Positions 9,126 through 18,872 are shown, counted from the first letter of the stretch. The stretch: 64,000 bases of DNA from Bradyrhizobium sp. CCGB01 (GCF_024199795.1 NZ_JANADK010000001.1:5766001-5830000), one strand, 5' to 3'. Program-made: numbers and translations. The notes: generated by a model from the sequence alone, not told the origin.

Positions 9126-10001
9126 CTACTGGCTCTCGATCAGCCGGTCGCTGACCAGCCGCACGGCGCCCCGTTTCCACGAATAGTCCGCGCCCATGCG
9201 CAGGCCGCTGTCGCCACGCGCCAGCACCGCTCCGGTCCTGGCGTCGCGGACCTGGAAGCCGAGCGTATATTCAGTGCGGCTGACCCGCCGCACGACGCCG
9301 ATCAGCGACTGATCGGCGCCGAGCTTTTGTGCGATCGCCGCATCGCAGCCACCGCAATCCCGCAAGGCACGTGCCTTCACCGCCTCGCCGGCCGCGCTGC
9401 CGACGTCGACGATCCGGTAGCGGCCGGATTGGCCGAGGGCGTCGCGGACGCTGCCGGTCACTTCGGCCAGATAGGATGCATCTGCGGCCGCGAGGCCGGC
9501 GGCCGGGGCCGCAGTGTTGTCGTCGAGCTCGAATTCAAATACCGCCAGCGCGACCGGCGCGGGTGTGGCGAGCGCGGCCATCACCTCGCGCGACACGAAG
9601 ATCTCGGCGCGCTCCCATGATTCATCATTGTCGCCGCGGAAGGTATAGAGCTTGTCCATCACGAGCTTTTTGGCACCGACGTCGATCACGGCGACCTTGG
9701 CCCATTGCACCAGCGTGCTCGTCTTCTGGATACCGCCGATGACCTTGAACGCCGCACCGTCCTGGGCGGACGGCACGAGCCGGTACCGCCGGTCCGCGCC
9801 GATGTCCCGTCTGAGCGCGGCCATGAACGCCGATAGCCGTCGCTCGTGGGCGGCGGTCTGATTCGCCGGCTCGGCCGACGTATCGGTGTAGCTGAAGTCG
9901 TCCATGGCAACGCCAATGGCGTCCTCGGCGTCGGCCGGCGCATGAGCCGCCGGGAGGACGAAGAGGAGGAAGGCAGAGAGGATCAACCAGGGACGGCGCA
10001 T
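9126..10001 (-). CDS. Secreted protein of unknown function (DUF2380/DUF3280-like)
   Basis: The start was set at the ATG opening RRPWLILSAFLLFVLPAAHA, a clear Sec signal peptide, which gives 291 residues; an upstream extension to 10106 is possible but would bury the signal. The mature protein has two similar alpha/beta halves: AIGVAMDDFSYTDTSAEP early and VALAVFEFELDDNTAA later, as in periplasmic proteins annotated DUF2380/DUF3280. Cys-Gly-Gly-Cys near residue 225 may form a disulfide. It is divergent from a two-component pair and may be linked to that system's signal; this is only positional. Confidence 0.7.
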   Translation of the reverse strand: MRRPWLILSAFLLFVLPAAHAPADAEDAIGVAMDDFSYTDTSAEPANQTAAHERRLSAFMAALRRDIGADRRYRLVPSAQDGAAFKVIGGIQKTSTLVQWAKVAVIDVGAKKLVMDKLYTFRGDNDESWERAEIFVSREVMAALATPAPVALAVFEFELDDNTAAPAAGLAAADASYLAEVTGSVRDALGQSGRYRIVDVGSAAGEAVKARALRDCGGCDAAIAQKLGADQSLIGVVRRVSRTEYTLGFQVRDARTGAVLARGDSGLRMGADYSWKRGAVRLVSDRLIESQ

Positions 10002-10191
10002 GCGGGCCTCGTGTGATGGAGCGGCGCCACAAATCTGGACGGTAGCCGCAGACCATGCAGCCGTAACCGTCCCGGCGAGCACCGGGAAAATTTCACGACG
10101 TTGCACTGCGGCAAAGCGGAGCGCTTTCCGCCGCTTGCGTTCTGCCGTTTAATGCGCGGGCGACAATTCCGTTCGCGCCAGGTGCACGCCG

Positions 10192-11577
10192 ATGTGGAAC
10201 CGCCCGAGGTTCGATCTCAAGGTCCGTCTGACGTTGCGCGTGGCCGCGATATCGGCCGCCTGCTTCGCCGCGATCTCCGCTTATTTCCTCATTACGGCCG
10301 ACCGCACGGCCCATTCGCGCATCGACGATACCGCCGCCATCGTGGCGAAGACGCTGGAGCTGCAGCAGGGCAAGATCCAATGGGTGGCGAGCCCCCGCTC
10401 GGACTTTCCCAACCTCGACCCCGTTTCGGCCTATGTGATGACGCCCGGCCTGTGCCTGGGTTTTCGTGGGGTGAACGGCGACATGCTTCAGCGGTTCTGC
10501 AGCGGCGCGCCGATACCGGCGAACCCGCCGCCGCAGGCCTTCGCCACCTTCTATCGCAGCCTGTTCGACCCCGGCCGCGAGGCGGCTCGGCCGGTGATCG
10601 TGCGCGGCACCAGGCTCGGCGAGACCGTGGTCACGGTCGATCCAGCCGTGCAGACCGCCGAGGCCTGGCACGAGGCCGGCCGCCTGATGCTCGCGCTTGC
10701 GATCGCGCTGCCGCTGCTGTGCGGGCTGGTCTATGCTGCGCTGGCCCGCGCACTGCGCCCCACCCGCATGATCCGCACGGGCCTCGAGCGGATCGCCGAT
10801 GGCGACCTCACCACGCGGCTGCCACCCTTCGACCTCGCCGAGCTCTCGGCGATCCGCGACGTCTTCAACAATCTCGCCGAAAGCCTCGACACGGCCTTGG
10901 CCGAGCGCAGCGAGCTGACGCGAAAGCTGATCGCGCTGCAGGATGAGGAGCGCCGCCATCTCGCCCGCGAGCTGCATGACGAGTTCGGCCAGTCGCTGGC
11001 CGCGATCCGTGCGCTGGCCTCCTCCGCCCGCCAGACCGCCGCGCAGGACTGCCCGTCCTTGCTCGGCGAATGCGACGGCATCGCGCGGACCGCAACCGGC
11101 ATGATGGAGACGCTGCGCGGCGCGCTGTTCCGGCTGCGCCCGCCCGACGTCGAGGAGCTCGGGCTCGTGGCCAGCCTCGAGGGCCTGGTTGCGGGCTGGA
11201 ACGGGCGCAGCCGCGGCCAGACGCGGTTTTCGATCCGGTTCGACGGTGCGTTCGCGAGCCTGCCCGCCACGATCAGCGCGAGCCTCTACCGCATCGTGCA
11301 GGAGGCGCTCACCAACGCCGCCAAGCATGCCGGTGCCACGCGGGTAAGCCTGGAGTTGGCCATGCGTACCGACGAGATCGCGCTTGCGATCGACGACGAC
11401 GGACGTTCGAACGATCCCGTCGCAAAATCCGGCATGGGCCTGCTCGGCATGCGCGAGCGCGTCGCGGCCTTGCGCGGCCAGTTGAGCTTCGAGGCCGCGC
11501 CGAACGGCGGCTCCGCGCTGCGTGTGGTCATTCCGCTCGCCGCCGCCGATCGGCAGCCACTGGAGCGCGCGGCGTGA
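10192..11577 (+). CDS. NarX-type sensor histidine kinase
   Basis: A 461-residue protein. One membrane helix lies near residues 17-36, a periplasmic sensor stretch follows to about 160, then a second helix (MLALAIALPLLCGLVYAAL), a HAMP region (LERIADGDLTTRLP) and a HisKA_3 dimerisation domain with phosphoacceptor His in RRHLARELHDEFGQSL. The ATP-binding domain shows EALTNAAKHAGA and MGLLGMRERVAALRG. This is the NarX/LiaS/DesK class, which partners with LuxR-type regulators, and its 3' end overlaps the next gene by 4 bp. Confidence 0.92.
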   Translation: MWNRPRFDLKVRLTLRVAAISAACFAAISAYFLITADRTAHSRIDDTAAIVAKTLELQQGKIQWVASPRSDFPNLDPVSAYVMTPGLCLGFRGVNGDMLQRFCSGAPIPANPPPQAFATFYRSLFDPGREAARPVIVRGTRLGETVVTVDPAVQTAEAWHEAGRLMLALAIALPLLCGLVYAALARALRPTRMIRTGLERIADGDLTTRLPPFDLAELSAIRDVFNNLAESLDTALAERSELTRKLIALQDEERRHLARELHDEFGQSLAAIRALASSARQTAAQDCPSLLGECDGIARTATGMMETLRGALFRLRPPDVEELGLVASLEGLVAGWNGRSRGQTRFSIRFDGAFASLPATISASLYRIVQEALTNAAKHAGATRVSLELAMRTDEIALAIDDDGRSNDPVAKSGMGLLGMRERVAALRGQLSFEAAPNGGSALRVVIPLAAADRQPLERAA

Positions 11578-12221
11578 GCGCGGCCGATGCGACCATTCTG
11601 CTGGTCGACGACCATTCCGTCGTCCGCGAGGGCTATCGCTCCGTGCTCGAGAAGCAGCCGGGGCTTCGCGTCGTGGCTGAAGCCGCCGATGGCGCGGAAG
11701 CCTACCGTCTCTTCAAGTCCGAGACACCCGACCTCGTCATCATGGATCTGAGCATGCCCGGCATCGGCGGCATCGAGGCCGTCAGGCGCATCAGGCAATG
11801 GGACAAGGCCGCACGGATCCTCGTCTTCACCATGCACGAGAATGCCGGCTTCGCCGTGCAGGCGATCCGCGCTGGCGCGAGGGGCTATGTCACCAAGACC
11901 AGCCCGCCCGAGACGCTGGTGCGCGCCGTGATGGACGTGCTCGCCGGCAAGATCGCCATCAGCCCGGACATCGACCACGAGCTTGCGCTGAGCCGCCTCG
12001 CCGGGGAAAGCTCCGCCGCCGACGTGCTGACGCCGCGCGAATTCGAGGTGCTGCGGCTGCTGCTCGCCGAGAACACGACGGAGGAAATCGCCGAGACGCT
12101 GCATGTCAGCCCGAAGACGGTGGCGAACCTGCACTCCCTGATCAAGGACAAGCTCGGCGTCGGCTCCGACATCGAGCTGGTGCGGCTGGCACTTCGTCAG
12201 GGGATTTTGACGGAGGTCTGA
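11574..12221 (+). CDS. NarL/LuxR-type response regulator
   Basis: A 215-residue regulator starting at a GTG that overlaps the kinase stop (GTGA), a translational-coupling arrangement. The receiver domain has the acidic pair in LLVDDHS, the phosphoacceptor Asp in LVIMDLSMPG and the switch Lys in GYVTKTS. The C-terminal helix-turn-helix has VLTPREFEVLRLLLAENTTE and LHVSPKTVANLHSLIKDKLG, the LuxR recognition region. It is the cognate output of the preceding kinase; the regulon is not visible. Confidence 0.92.
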   Translation: MSAADATILLVDDHSVVREGYRSVLEKQPGLRVVAEAADGAEAYRLFKSETPDLVIMDLSMPGIGGIEAVRRIRQWDKAARILVFTMHENAGFAVQAIRAGARGYVTKTSPPETLVRAVMDVLAGKIAISPDIDHELALSRLAGESSAADVLTPREFEVLRLLLAENTTEEIAETLHVSPKTVANLHSLIKDKLGVGSDIELVRLALRQGILTEV

Positions 12222-12226
12222 TCGTC

Positions 12227-13189
12227 TTACGGCTCGAGCTTCGCGCCATCAGGCGCAAACGCTTCGACCGCGTCGCCGATCCTGAACGACATCATGTCGC
12301 GGCCGACCAGCAGCGGCCCCTTGTAGGCGGTGCGCGTGCGCAGGATCAGCGGCTCCTCGGGAATGTCGGGCCCGGGCTTCACCGTGCCGAACACGATGTG
12401 GGAATAAACCGCGAGCTTTGGCTTGGCGAACGCGAAGATCTGGCCGGCCTCCTCGGGCGAGGAGTGGTGCGCCTGGATATCCTTGTACACGGGATTCTTG
12501 ACCAGCAGCTCCGGCTCGATCACCGCGACCTCGTGAATCAGAAGATCGGCACCTTCAGCGGCCTTGGCGATACGCTCGTCGTATTTGGTGTCGCCCGAGA
12601 GCACGACCTTGTGGCCGCCATATTTGATGACGTAGCCGAACGACGGCTTGATCTTGTCGCCATGATTGACCTCGATCGCGCTGACCTTGACGCCGTTGTT
12701 GTCGTAGACAATTCCGACCTCGATATCCTTCGCGGCGAACTCCACCGCCTTCGGATCGAGATGCTCGTCATCGATGCGAATGCGGATGTCGTCAGTGAAT
12801 GCCCTGGTCAGGTTCTCCGTCATCGCCACGGTGCCCTTGGGACCATAGAGCTTCATCGGTCCCTTGCGGGAGGCCCAGGTTGTGGCGAGCCATCCGGTCA
12901 ACCACACGTCGGGAAGGCCGACGATGTGGTCGGAATGCAGGTGCGTGATGAAATTCGCGGTGATCGCGCCGAGCGGAATCTTGAGCTTGTAGAGCTGCAT
13001 GGTCGAACCGCGACCGAGATCGAACAGCAGCTTTTCATTCCCCGCCTCCACCAGCGTCGAGGCGCTGAAGCTGGTCGGCCGCGGCGTCGGCACGCCGGTG
13101 CCGAGCAGCGTCACCTTGATCGGTTCGGCCGAAGCAGCCGTGCTGAACGCGAGCAGCACGAAGCCTGCCCTCAAGAGGGATTTGAGCAT
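12227..13189 (-). CDS. Secreted metallo-beta-lactamase-fold hydrolase
   Basis: A 320-residue protein with a signal peptide (first 21 residues ending AASA) and an AAGGA site upstream. It carries the MBL zinc motif THLHSDH (residues 82-88), a VLSGDTKYDE third metal segment, a LLIHEV region and a late HH in IQAHHSSPEEA and YSHIV. The VTLLGTGVPTPRP opening is typical of RNase Z/ArsA-like MBL proteins, but the export signal argues against tRNA processing and for a periplasmic hydrolase. It converges with the response regulator, leaving five bases between them. Confidence 0.87.
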   Translation of the reverse strand: MLKSLLRAGFVLLAFSTAASAEPIKVTLLGTGVPTPRPTSFSASTLVEAGNEKLLFDLGRGSTMQLYKLKIPLGAITANFITHLHSDHIVGLPDVWLTGWLATTWASRKGPMKLYGPKGTVAMTENLTRAFTDDIRIRIDDEHLDPKAVEFAAKDIEVGIVYDNNGVKVSAIEVNHGDKIKPSFGYVIKYGGHKVVLSGDTKYDERIAKAAEGADLLIHEVAVIEPELLVKNPVYKDIQAHHSSPEEAGQIFAFAKPKLAVYSHIVFGTVKPGPDIPEEPLILRTRTAYKGPLLVGRDMMSFRIGDAVEAFAPDGAKLEP

Positions 13190-13234
13190 ATCGTCCTTTC
13201 CTTGGGTATTAGATGATTGCCGCGTGGCCGCGGA

Positions 13235-14218
13235 TCACTCCCGCGCGATCACCTGGTCCAGCCACGCGCAGTTCAGCGGCGGCACGCGCGGGTCGGCGAC
13301 GCGGACGCCGCGCGCCGCCGCATCCAGCCGCATGTCGCGCAGGCGCTTGCGCTGCTCGTCGGGCATGTAGAGCCGTTCGTGGCCCCAGAGCGATGGGCCA
13401 TCGAAAGTCTCGTGCGGCTGCCAGGTCGCAGGCTCGATGACGCGCCCGCCCCAGCCATATTCAATGAAGAAGCCGGACGGCGTGTTCACATAGAACGACG
13501 TCATGTGGTCGTTGGTGTGCCGGCCCAGCGTGTAGGCGATGCGGCCGTCGTCCATCTGCGCGAGGTCGTAACCCTGCCCGACATCGTCCAGACTGCCGAG
13601 CTCGACCATGAAATGATGCAGCGCCTTGCGCCCCGAGCCGACCATCGCAAAGGAGTGGTGACGGCCGTTGACGTGGAAGAAGTAGAGGCCATAGGGCTTG
13701 AGGCCGAAATCGGAGACGTGGAAGCCGAGCACGTCGCGATAGAACGGCACCAGCGGCTCGACGTCCTCGACATTGAGCACGACATGCCCCATGCCGAGCG
13801 CACCAGTGCGGAAACCCGAGATGGGCCGGCCCGGCTTGAAAGGCTCGCTCGCAAGCTCCGGCTTGCAAAAAGCCTCCAGCCGGTTGCCGGCGGGGTCAGT
13901 GAACGCGATCAGCTCGGTCACATGCCGCTCGTCGGCCAGCGCGCGTGAGCCGCGCGTCACTTTGACGCCATGGCTTTCCAGCCGCCCCGCCAACTGGTCG
14001 AGCTCGGCGGTCGACGGAACCTCCCAGCCCATCACCGCCAAACCAGCATCGCTGCTGCCGTCGACGATCAGCCGCTGCTTGCGATCGTCCATGCGGAAGG
14101 CCCGCATCTTGCCACCGCGATCGACCTGCTGCATGCCGAGCAGCCCGGTCGCCATCCGGCCCCACTGGTCGAGCTCTGATGAATTGATCCCGATATAACC
14201 AAGCGCGGTGATTTCCAT
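13235..14218 (-). CDS. Type I extradiol ring-cleavage dioxygenase (VOC fold)
   Basis: A 327-residue two-domain vicinal-oxygen-chelate protein. The C-terminal domain shows the Fe(II) ligands expected in BphC/HsaC-like enzymes: the first His in LGMGHVVLN, the second in HHFMVELGS, and Glu in GFFIEYGWGG; a catalytic His precedes in HHSFAM. The strong GGGAGGA site supports the ATG. It is divergent from an IclR regulator that leads an aromatic hydroxylase operon, so it probably cleaves the catechol made by that hydroxylase. Confidence 0.88.
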   Translation of the reverse strand: MEITALGYIGINSSELDQWGRMATGLLGMQQVDRGGKMRAFRMDDRKQRLIVDGSSDAGLAVMGWEVPSTAELDQLAGRLESHGVKVTRGSRALADERHVTELIAFTDPAGNRLEAFCKPELASEPFKPGRPISGFRTGALGMGHVVLNVEDVEPLVPFYRDVLGFHVSDFGLKPYGLYFFHVNGRHHSFAMVGSGRKALHHFMVELGSLDDVGQGYDLAQMDDGRIAYTLGRHTNDHMTSFYVNTPSGFFIEYGWGGRVIEPATWQPHETFDGPSLWGHERLYMPDEQRKRLRDMRLDAAARGVRVADPRVPPLNCAWLDQVIARE

Positions 14219-14365
14219 CGAATTCCTCCCGAAGGCATCGCGCTCGCCGCAGTGCGGCGAACTTGATACCGGCCGCGCGCGCTCCTACGGTGGCGTCCCG
14301 CAATCGCGTCGCGTTCGCAAAGACGATAATCGCGCAGCAGTCGGCCACAAGGGAGGAAATACGAA

Positions 14366-15157
14366 GTGTCCAAGGAGCGGACGCGGAACGGGCAGCCCCG
14401 GCAGTCGGAGGGTGTGCGCGCCTTCAAGCGCGGGCTGGACGTGCTGCAGGAGGTCAATCGCTCCGGCGGCATCCGCGCCGGCGACGTCGCCCGCGCACTC
14501 GACCTGCCGCGCCCGACCGTCTATCGCCTGCTCGAGACGCTGGAGGAACTCGGCTATGTCGCCCGCAGCGCCAGCGACGACCGTTTTCGCGTCACCCGGC
14601 TCGCCCTGAGCCTCGGCGACGGCTACGATCCCGGTGTGGTGATCTGCCAGGCGGCCGCACCTTATCTCGCAGAACTCAGCAAGACCCTGGTCTGGCCCGT
14701 CGACCTCTCGACCTACGAGAACGCCGCGATGGTGGTGCAGGAAACCACCCATTCCCGCAGCCCGCTCTCGATCGACCGTGGCATGATCGGCAAGCGCCTG
14801 CCGATGCTGCGGACGTCGGCGGGACGCGCCTATCTCGCCGCCTGCTCCGAGCGCGAACGCGATCTGATCGTTAATCATCTCCGCCGCATCGACGAGGCTG
14901 ATGACCGCCCTTTCCTCGATCAGGGCCGCCTCGCCCAAATGATCACAAAGACTGCCGCGCGGGGTTACGCGATCCGCAGCGAGGGTGAATACAATCCGAA
15001 GACGGCGTCGATTGCCGTCCCCATCGTGCGGAACGGCGCGGTGTTCGGCTGCATCTCCATCATCTGGATCCGCTCGGCGCTGGGCATCGAGGAAGCGGTG
15101 GCGCAGTTCGCGAGCCAGCTTCAGGAGACCGCCTCGGCCATTCCGGTCGAGGTCTAG
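14366..15157 (+). CDS. IclR-family regulator, MhpR-like
   Basis: A 263-residue protein with a GTG start and a GGGAGGA site. The N-terminal winged HTH (about 15-80) contains RAGDVARALDLPRPTVYRLL and ELGYVARSASDDRFRVT; the rest is an IclR effector domain with RTSAGRAYLAACSERERDLI and IAVPIVRNGAVFGCISIIW. The order and length match regulators of phenylpropionate-type meta-cleavage pathways such as MhpR. Its position between a divergent extradiol dioxygenase and a ring hydroxylase supports local control of both. Confidence 0.88.
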   Translation: MSKERTRNGQPRQSEGVRAFKRGLDVLQEVNRSGGIRAGDVARALDLPRPTVYRLLETLEELGYVARSASDDRFRVTRLALSLGDGYDPGVVICQAAAPYLAELSKTLVWPVDLSTYENAAMVVQETTHSRSPLSIDRGMIGKRLPMLRTSAGRAYLAACSERERDLIVNHLRRIDEADDRPFLDQGRLAQMITKTAARGYAIRSEGEYNPKTASIAVPIVRNGAVFGCISIIWIRSALGIEEAVAQFASQLQETASAIPVEV

Positions 15158-15230
15158 GGGCCGTCCGCTGGGCGGACACTTGGCACGGCGGCGTTGAAGG
15201 CGTGGCACCACCTGGGGAAGAGATAGCCCC

Positions 15231-16739
15231 ATGCAAGATAAATCCGCCTTCGAAGAGTTTGACGTCGTGATCGTGGGCCGCGGCCCGGTCGGCGCGACGC
15301 TGGCCAATCTGCTCGGCCTGTGCGGCGTGCGGACGCTGGTGCTGGAGCGCGAGGCGCGGACTTATCATCTGCCCCGCGCGGTGCATTTCGACGACGAATG
15401 CATGCGCGTATTCCAGACCATCGGCCTTGCCGATGCGATCCTGCCGCAGACCATCCTCAGCCCCGGGATGCTATTCCTCGACGCCGATGGCAAGATGCTG
15501 CTGGACTGGTCGCGGCCGCAAACGCTGACGCCGATGGGCTGGAATCTCAGCTACCGCTTCCACCAGCCCGATCTGGAGGACGTGCTGCTCGGCGGCCTTG
15601 CGCGCTGGCCGCACGTCACCTTGCGGAGCCGCTGCGACGTCTTCGCGCTCGATCAGGACGAGACCGGCGTGCGCGTCCGCTACGAGGACCTTTCCAACGG
15701 CAGGCTCACCGAGGTCCGCGCGGCTTATATCGTCGGCTGCGACGGCGCGCGTTCTCTCGTTCGCCGCTTCATCGGCTCCGGCATGGACGATCTCGGCTTC
15801 CACGAGCGCTGGCTCGTGATCGACGTTCTGCTCAAGCGCGAGCGCGACGACCTCGGCGACTACAGCCTCCAGCACTGCGATCCCCAGCGGCCGGCAACCT
15901 ATGTCCGCGGCACCGGAACGCGGCGGCGCTGGGAGATCACGGTTCTCCCCGACGAGGATTCGAACGAAGTCACGGAGCCGGCAAAGGTCTGGGAGCTGCT
16001 GTCACGTTGGGTCACGCCTGACGATGCCGAGCTCGAGCGTGCGGCGGTCTACACGTTTCATTCCGTCATCGCACAGCAATGGCACAGCGGCCGGCTGCTT
16101 CTCGCGGGCGATTCCGCACACCAGACCCCGCCCTTCCTCGGCCAGGGCATGTGCGCCGGCATTCGCGATGCTGCGAACCTCGCCTGGAAGCTTGCTGCGG
16201 TCATCCGCGGTGGCGCCGCGGCCGACCTGCTCGCCACCTATCAGAGCGAACGCCAGCCGCATGTGCGCGAGTTCATCGAACTCGCCATCCGCCTCGGTGG
16301 CGTCATCAACACCAAGGCGATCGAGACGGGCCTCGCCGCCGGGCAGGTGCGCGAGAACGCGCCGGTCAAGCTCGAGGTGAAGAAGCCCCTCCTCGGCCCG
16401 GGCCTTGCGCTGGCCGACCTGCCTCTCGCCGGGCATCTCGCGCCGCAATTCGCGCTGGAGGACGGCCGCCGCAGCGACGACCGGATCGGCTACAGCCATG
16501 CGCTGCTTGTCGAGGCCCCGGCCATGCTCGCCTCACGTCTCGCGCTTTCGCATGCAGCAATCAAAATCCTGACCAGCGACGATGCCGAGGGTATCGGGCC
16601 CTGGCTCCACGAGCACGGTATCACCGCCGCGCTCGTCCGCCCCGACCGCTACGTCCTCGGCGCCGCCCGCAACGATGCCGAGCTCGACCGGCTCGTCGCC
16701 GCAATCACGCCTCCAACCCACGTGCCGTCCGCGGCCTGA
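15231..16739 (+). CDS. FAD-dependent aromatic hydroxylase, MhpA-like
   Basis: A 502-residue class A flavoprotein monooxygenase. The FAD motif GRGPVGATLAN is at residues 16-26, the DG motif at CDGARSLVRRFIG, and the GD motif near residue 290 in LLAGDSAHQTPPFLGQGMC. It resembles 3-(3-hydroxyphenyl)propionate hydroxylase and resorcinol-type hydroxylases, which add an ortho hydroxyl using NADH and O2. It is somewhat shorter than E. coli MhpA at the C-terminus. Followed 24 bp later by a fumarylacetoacetate-hydrolase-family gene. Confidence 0.88.
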   Translation: MQDKSAFEEFDVVIVGRGPVGATLANLLGLCGVRTLVLEREARTYHLPRAVHFDDECMRVFQTIGLADAILPQTILSPGMLFLDADGKMLLDWSRPQTLTPMGWNLSYRFHQPDLEDVLLGGLARWPHVTLRSRCDVFALDQDETGVRVRYEDLSNGRLTEVRAAYIVGCDGARSLVRRFIGSGMDDLGFHERWLVIDVLLKRERDDLGDYSLQHCDPQRPATYVRGTGTRRRWEITVLPDEDSNEVTEPAKVWELLSRWVTPDDAELERAAVYTFHSVIAQQWHSGRLLLAGDSAHQTPPFLGQGMCAGIRDAANLAWKLAAVIRGGAAADLLATYQSERQPHVREFIELAIRLGGVINTKAIETGLAAGQVRENAPVKLEVKKPLLGPGLALADLPLAGHLAPQFALEDGRRSDDRIGYSHALLVEAPAMLASRLALSHAAIKILTSDDAEGIGPWLHEHGITAALVRPDRYVLGAARNDAELDRLVAAITPPTHVPSAA

Positions 16740-16763
16740 CCGAACACCCCTTAAGGACATCTC

Positions 16764-17615
16764 ATGAAGCTGCTCTCTTTCATCGCCGACGGCCGCGCCT
16801 CCTTCGGGGCCGTCAAGGACGACGGCGTCGTCGATCTCGGCACGCGCATGGCACCCTGCACCACGCTGCGGCAGTTGTTTGAAGCGGGTCGCGTTGCCGA
16901 AGCGGCCAAGCTGGTCGCCTCCACGGCGCCCGATCATCCACTCGACAAGATCAGCTTCGCACCCGTCATCCCCGATCCCGGCAAGATCATCTGCGTCGGC
17001 CTCAACTATCGCGACCACGTCGCCGAAACCGGCCGCACCGTCACCGAGAAGCCGGCCCTGTTCGTGCGCTTCCCCTGCAGCCAGGTCGGCCATCTCCAAC
17101 CCATCGTAAAACCGAAGGTGAGCGACGATTTCGACTATGAGGGCGAGCTTGCGCTCGTCATCGGCAAGGAAGGCCGCCACATCCCGGCGAGTCGCGCGCT
17201 CGACCATACCGCCGGCTATTCCTGCTACAACGAAGGCAGCATCCGCGACTGGCAGCGCCACACCAGCCAGTTCCTCTCCGGCAAGACGTTTGCCGAGAGC
17301 GGCAGCTTCGGCCCGTGGCTCGTGACGGCGGACGAGATCCCCGATCCGTCCAGGCTCACCCTGCAGACACGCCTCAACGGCACCGTGGTGCAGGACACCA
17401 CCACCGATCTGCTGATCATCGCCATCCCCGAGCTGATCGCCTACATCTCGACCATCTGCCCGCTCGTCCCCGGCGACGTCATCGTGACGGGCACGCCGGG
17501 CGGCGTCGGCGCCAAGCGCACCCCGCCCTTGTGGATGCGCCCTGGCGACACTGTCGAAGTCGAAATCTCCGGCATCGGAATCTTGCGCAACAAGGTCATC
17601 GCCGAGCCGGCGTGA
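16764..17615 (+). CDS. Fumarylacetoacetate hydrolase-family enzyme
   Basis: A 283-residue protein. The FAH domain begins around residue 70 (KIICVGLNYRDHVAE) and shows the metal-binding acids in DFDYEGELALVIG, then GYSCYNEGSIRDWQ, and TGTPGGVGAKRTPPLWMRPGD near the end. These are hallmarks of FAH-family 2-keto acid hydratases/decarboxylases and acylpyruvases. In this operon it would act on the ring-fission product or its 2-hydroxydienoate. The exact reaction is inferred from context. Confidence 0.88.
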   Translation: MKLLSFIADGRASFGAVKDDGVVDLGTRMAPCTTLRQLFEAGRVAEAAKLVASTAPDHPLDKISFAPVIPDPGKIICVGLNYRDHVAETGRTVTEKPALFVRFPCSQVGHLQPIVKPKVSDDFDYEGELALVIGKEGRHIPASRALDHTAGYSCYNEGSIRDWQRHTSQFLSGKTFAESGSFGPWLVTADEIPDPSRLTLQTRLNGTVVQDTTTDLLIIAIPELIAYISTICPLVPGDVIVTGTPGGVGAKRTPPLWMRPGDTVEVEISGIGILRNKVIAEPA

Positions 17616-17656
17616 CCACCGCTACCGATCAATCAACGATAAAATCAGGAAACGCC

Positions 17657-18868
17657 ATGGCCACAATCCGCACGACGTCCACCGCTACCCTGCTGATCGT
17701 GCTGGCGCTCGCGGGCACCACTGCGCGCGCCGAGATCAAGGGCGATGCCATCCGCATCGGCGTCCTCACCGACATGAATGGCATTTTCGCAACCGCCATG
17801 GGCCCCGGCTCGGTCGAGGCAGCGCGGATGGCGGCGGAGGAATTCGGCGGCAAGATCAACGGCAAGCCGATCGAGATCTTGCAGGCCGACCACCAGAACA
17901 AGCCGGACCTTGCGGCCTCGCTCGCGCGAAAGTGGTTCAGCGACGGCGTGCAGGCGATCGCGGACGGCGGCAGCTCCGGCGCCGCGCTCGCCGTGCAGGA
18001 GCTGGTGCGCGGCAACGGAAAAATGTTCCTCGTCTCCGGCGCGGGCGCCAACCAGCTCACTGATGAAGCCTGCGCGCCGTCGAGCGTGCAATGGACCCAG
18101 GACGCCTATTCCACTGCAACCGCAGTGGTCTCCGGCATCATGCAGACCAGCAAGGAGCCGTGGTTCTTCATCACCGGCGACTATGCCTTCGGCCACTCGA
18201 TCGAGGCGACCGCGCGCGCCCGCATCACCGAGCTCGGCGGCAAGGTCGCCGGGAGCGTCAAGGCGCAGCTCGGCACGCCCGACTACTCATCGTTCCTGCT
18301 CCAGGCGCAGTCTTCAGGCGCAAAGATCCTCGCGATCAATGTCGCCGGCGACAACGCCACCGCGATCAAGCAGGCGGAGGAATTCGGCCTTGCCGACCAG
18401 GGCATGAAGATCGTGCCGATGTCATTCCAGAACGTCGACATCGAGTCGGTCGGCCTGAAGGCCACCCGCGGCGATCTCATCGTCACCTCGTTCTTCGAGG
18501 ATGTCTCGCCCGCAGCCCGGAAGTTCTCCGATGTCTTCTACGCACGCCGCAAGGCGATGCCCTCGCAAATTCAGGCCGGGGTCTATTCCGCCGTGCGCCA
18601 CTATCTGCAGGCCGTGAAGGACACCGACTCCGACGACAGCGCGGCCGTGATGGCCAAGATGAAGGCCACGCCCGTGTCGGATGCCTACACACCCAATGGC
18701 CGCATCCGCGAGGACCAGCGCATGGTGCACGATCTCTATCTGGTGCAGGTCAAGACGCCCGAGGAGTCCAAGGGCCCTTGGGACTTCGTCAAGCTGGTCG
18801 CGACCATCCCGCCCGACCAGGCCTTCCGCCCGCTCGACCGCAGCAAGTGCAGCCTGGTCGGCAAATAA
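17657..18868 (+). CDS. ABC transporter periplasmic substrate-binding protein (Leu/Ile/Val-type)
   Basis: The start at the ATG of ATIRTTSTATLLIVLALAGTTARA gives 403 residues with a clean signal peptide; longer readings run into the preceding gene. The mature protein opens with IRIGVLTDMNGIFATAMGPGS and contains GGSSGAALAVQELVRG and PDYSSFLLQAQSSGAKILAINVAGDN, the pattern of type I (LivJ-like) binding proteins for branched amino acids or aromatic acids. No permease or ATPase genes follow, so the partner transporter must lie elsewhere. Its operon position suggests it captures the aromatic substrate. Confidence 0.9.
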   Translation: MATIRTTSTATLLIVLALAGTTARAEIKGDAIRIGVLTDMNGIFATAMGPGSVEAARMAAEEFGGKINGKPIEILQADHQNKPDLAASLARKWFSDGVQAIADGGSSGAALAVQELVRGNGKMFLVSGAGANQLTDEACAPSSVQWTQDAYSTATAVVSGIMQTSKEPWFFITGDYAFGHSIEATARARITELGGKVAGSVKAQLGTPDYSSFLLQAQSSGAKILAINVAGDNATAIKQAEEFGLADQGMKIVPMSFQNVDIESVGLKATRGDLIVTSFFEDVSPAARKFSDVFYARRKAMPSQIQAGVYSAVRHYLQAVKDTDSDDSAAVMAKMKATPVSDAYTPNGRIREDQRMVHDLYLVQVKTPEESKGPWDFVKLVATIPPDQAFRPLDRSKCSLVGK

Positions 18869-18872
18869 CCAA

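Noticed and set aside
15163..15177. Short GTCCGC/GCGGAC hairpin as terminator of the IclR gene
   Set aside because: Six-base stem without a U-tract; too weak to call.
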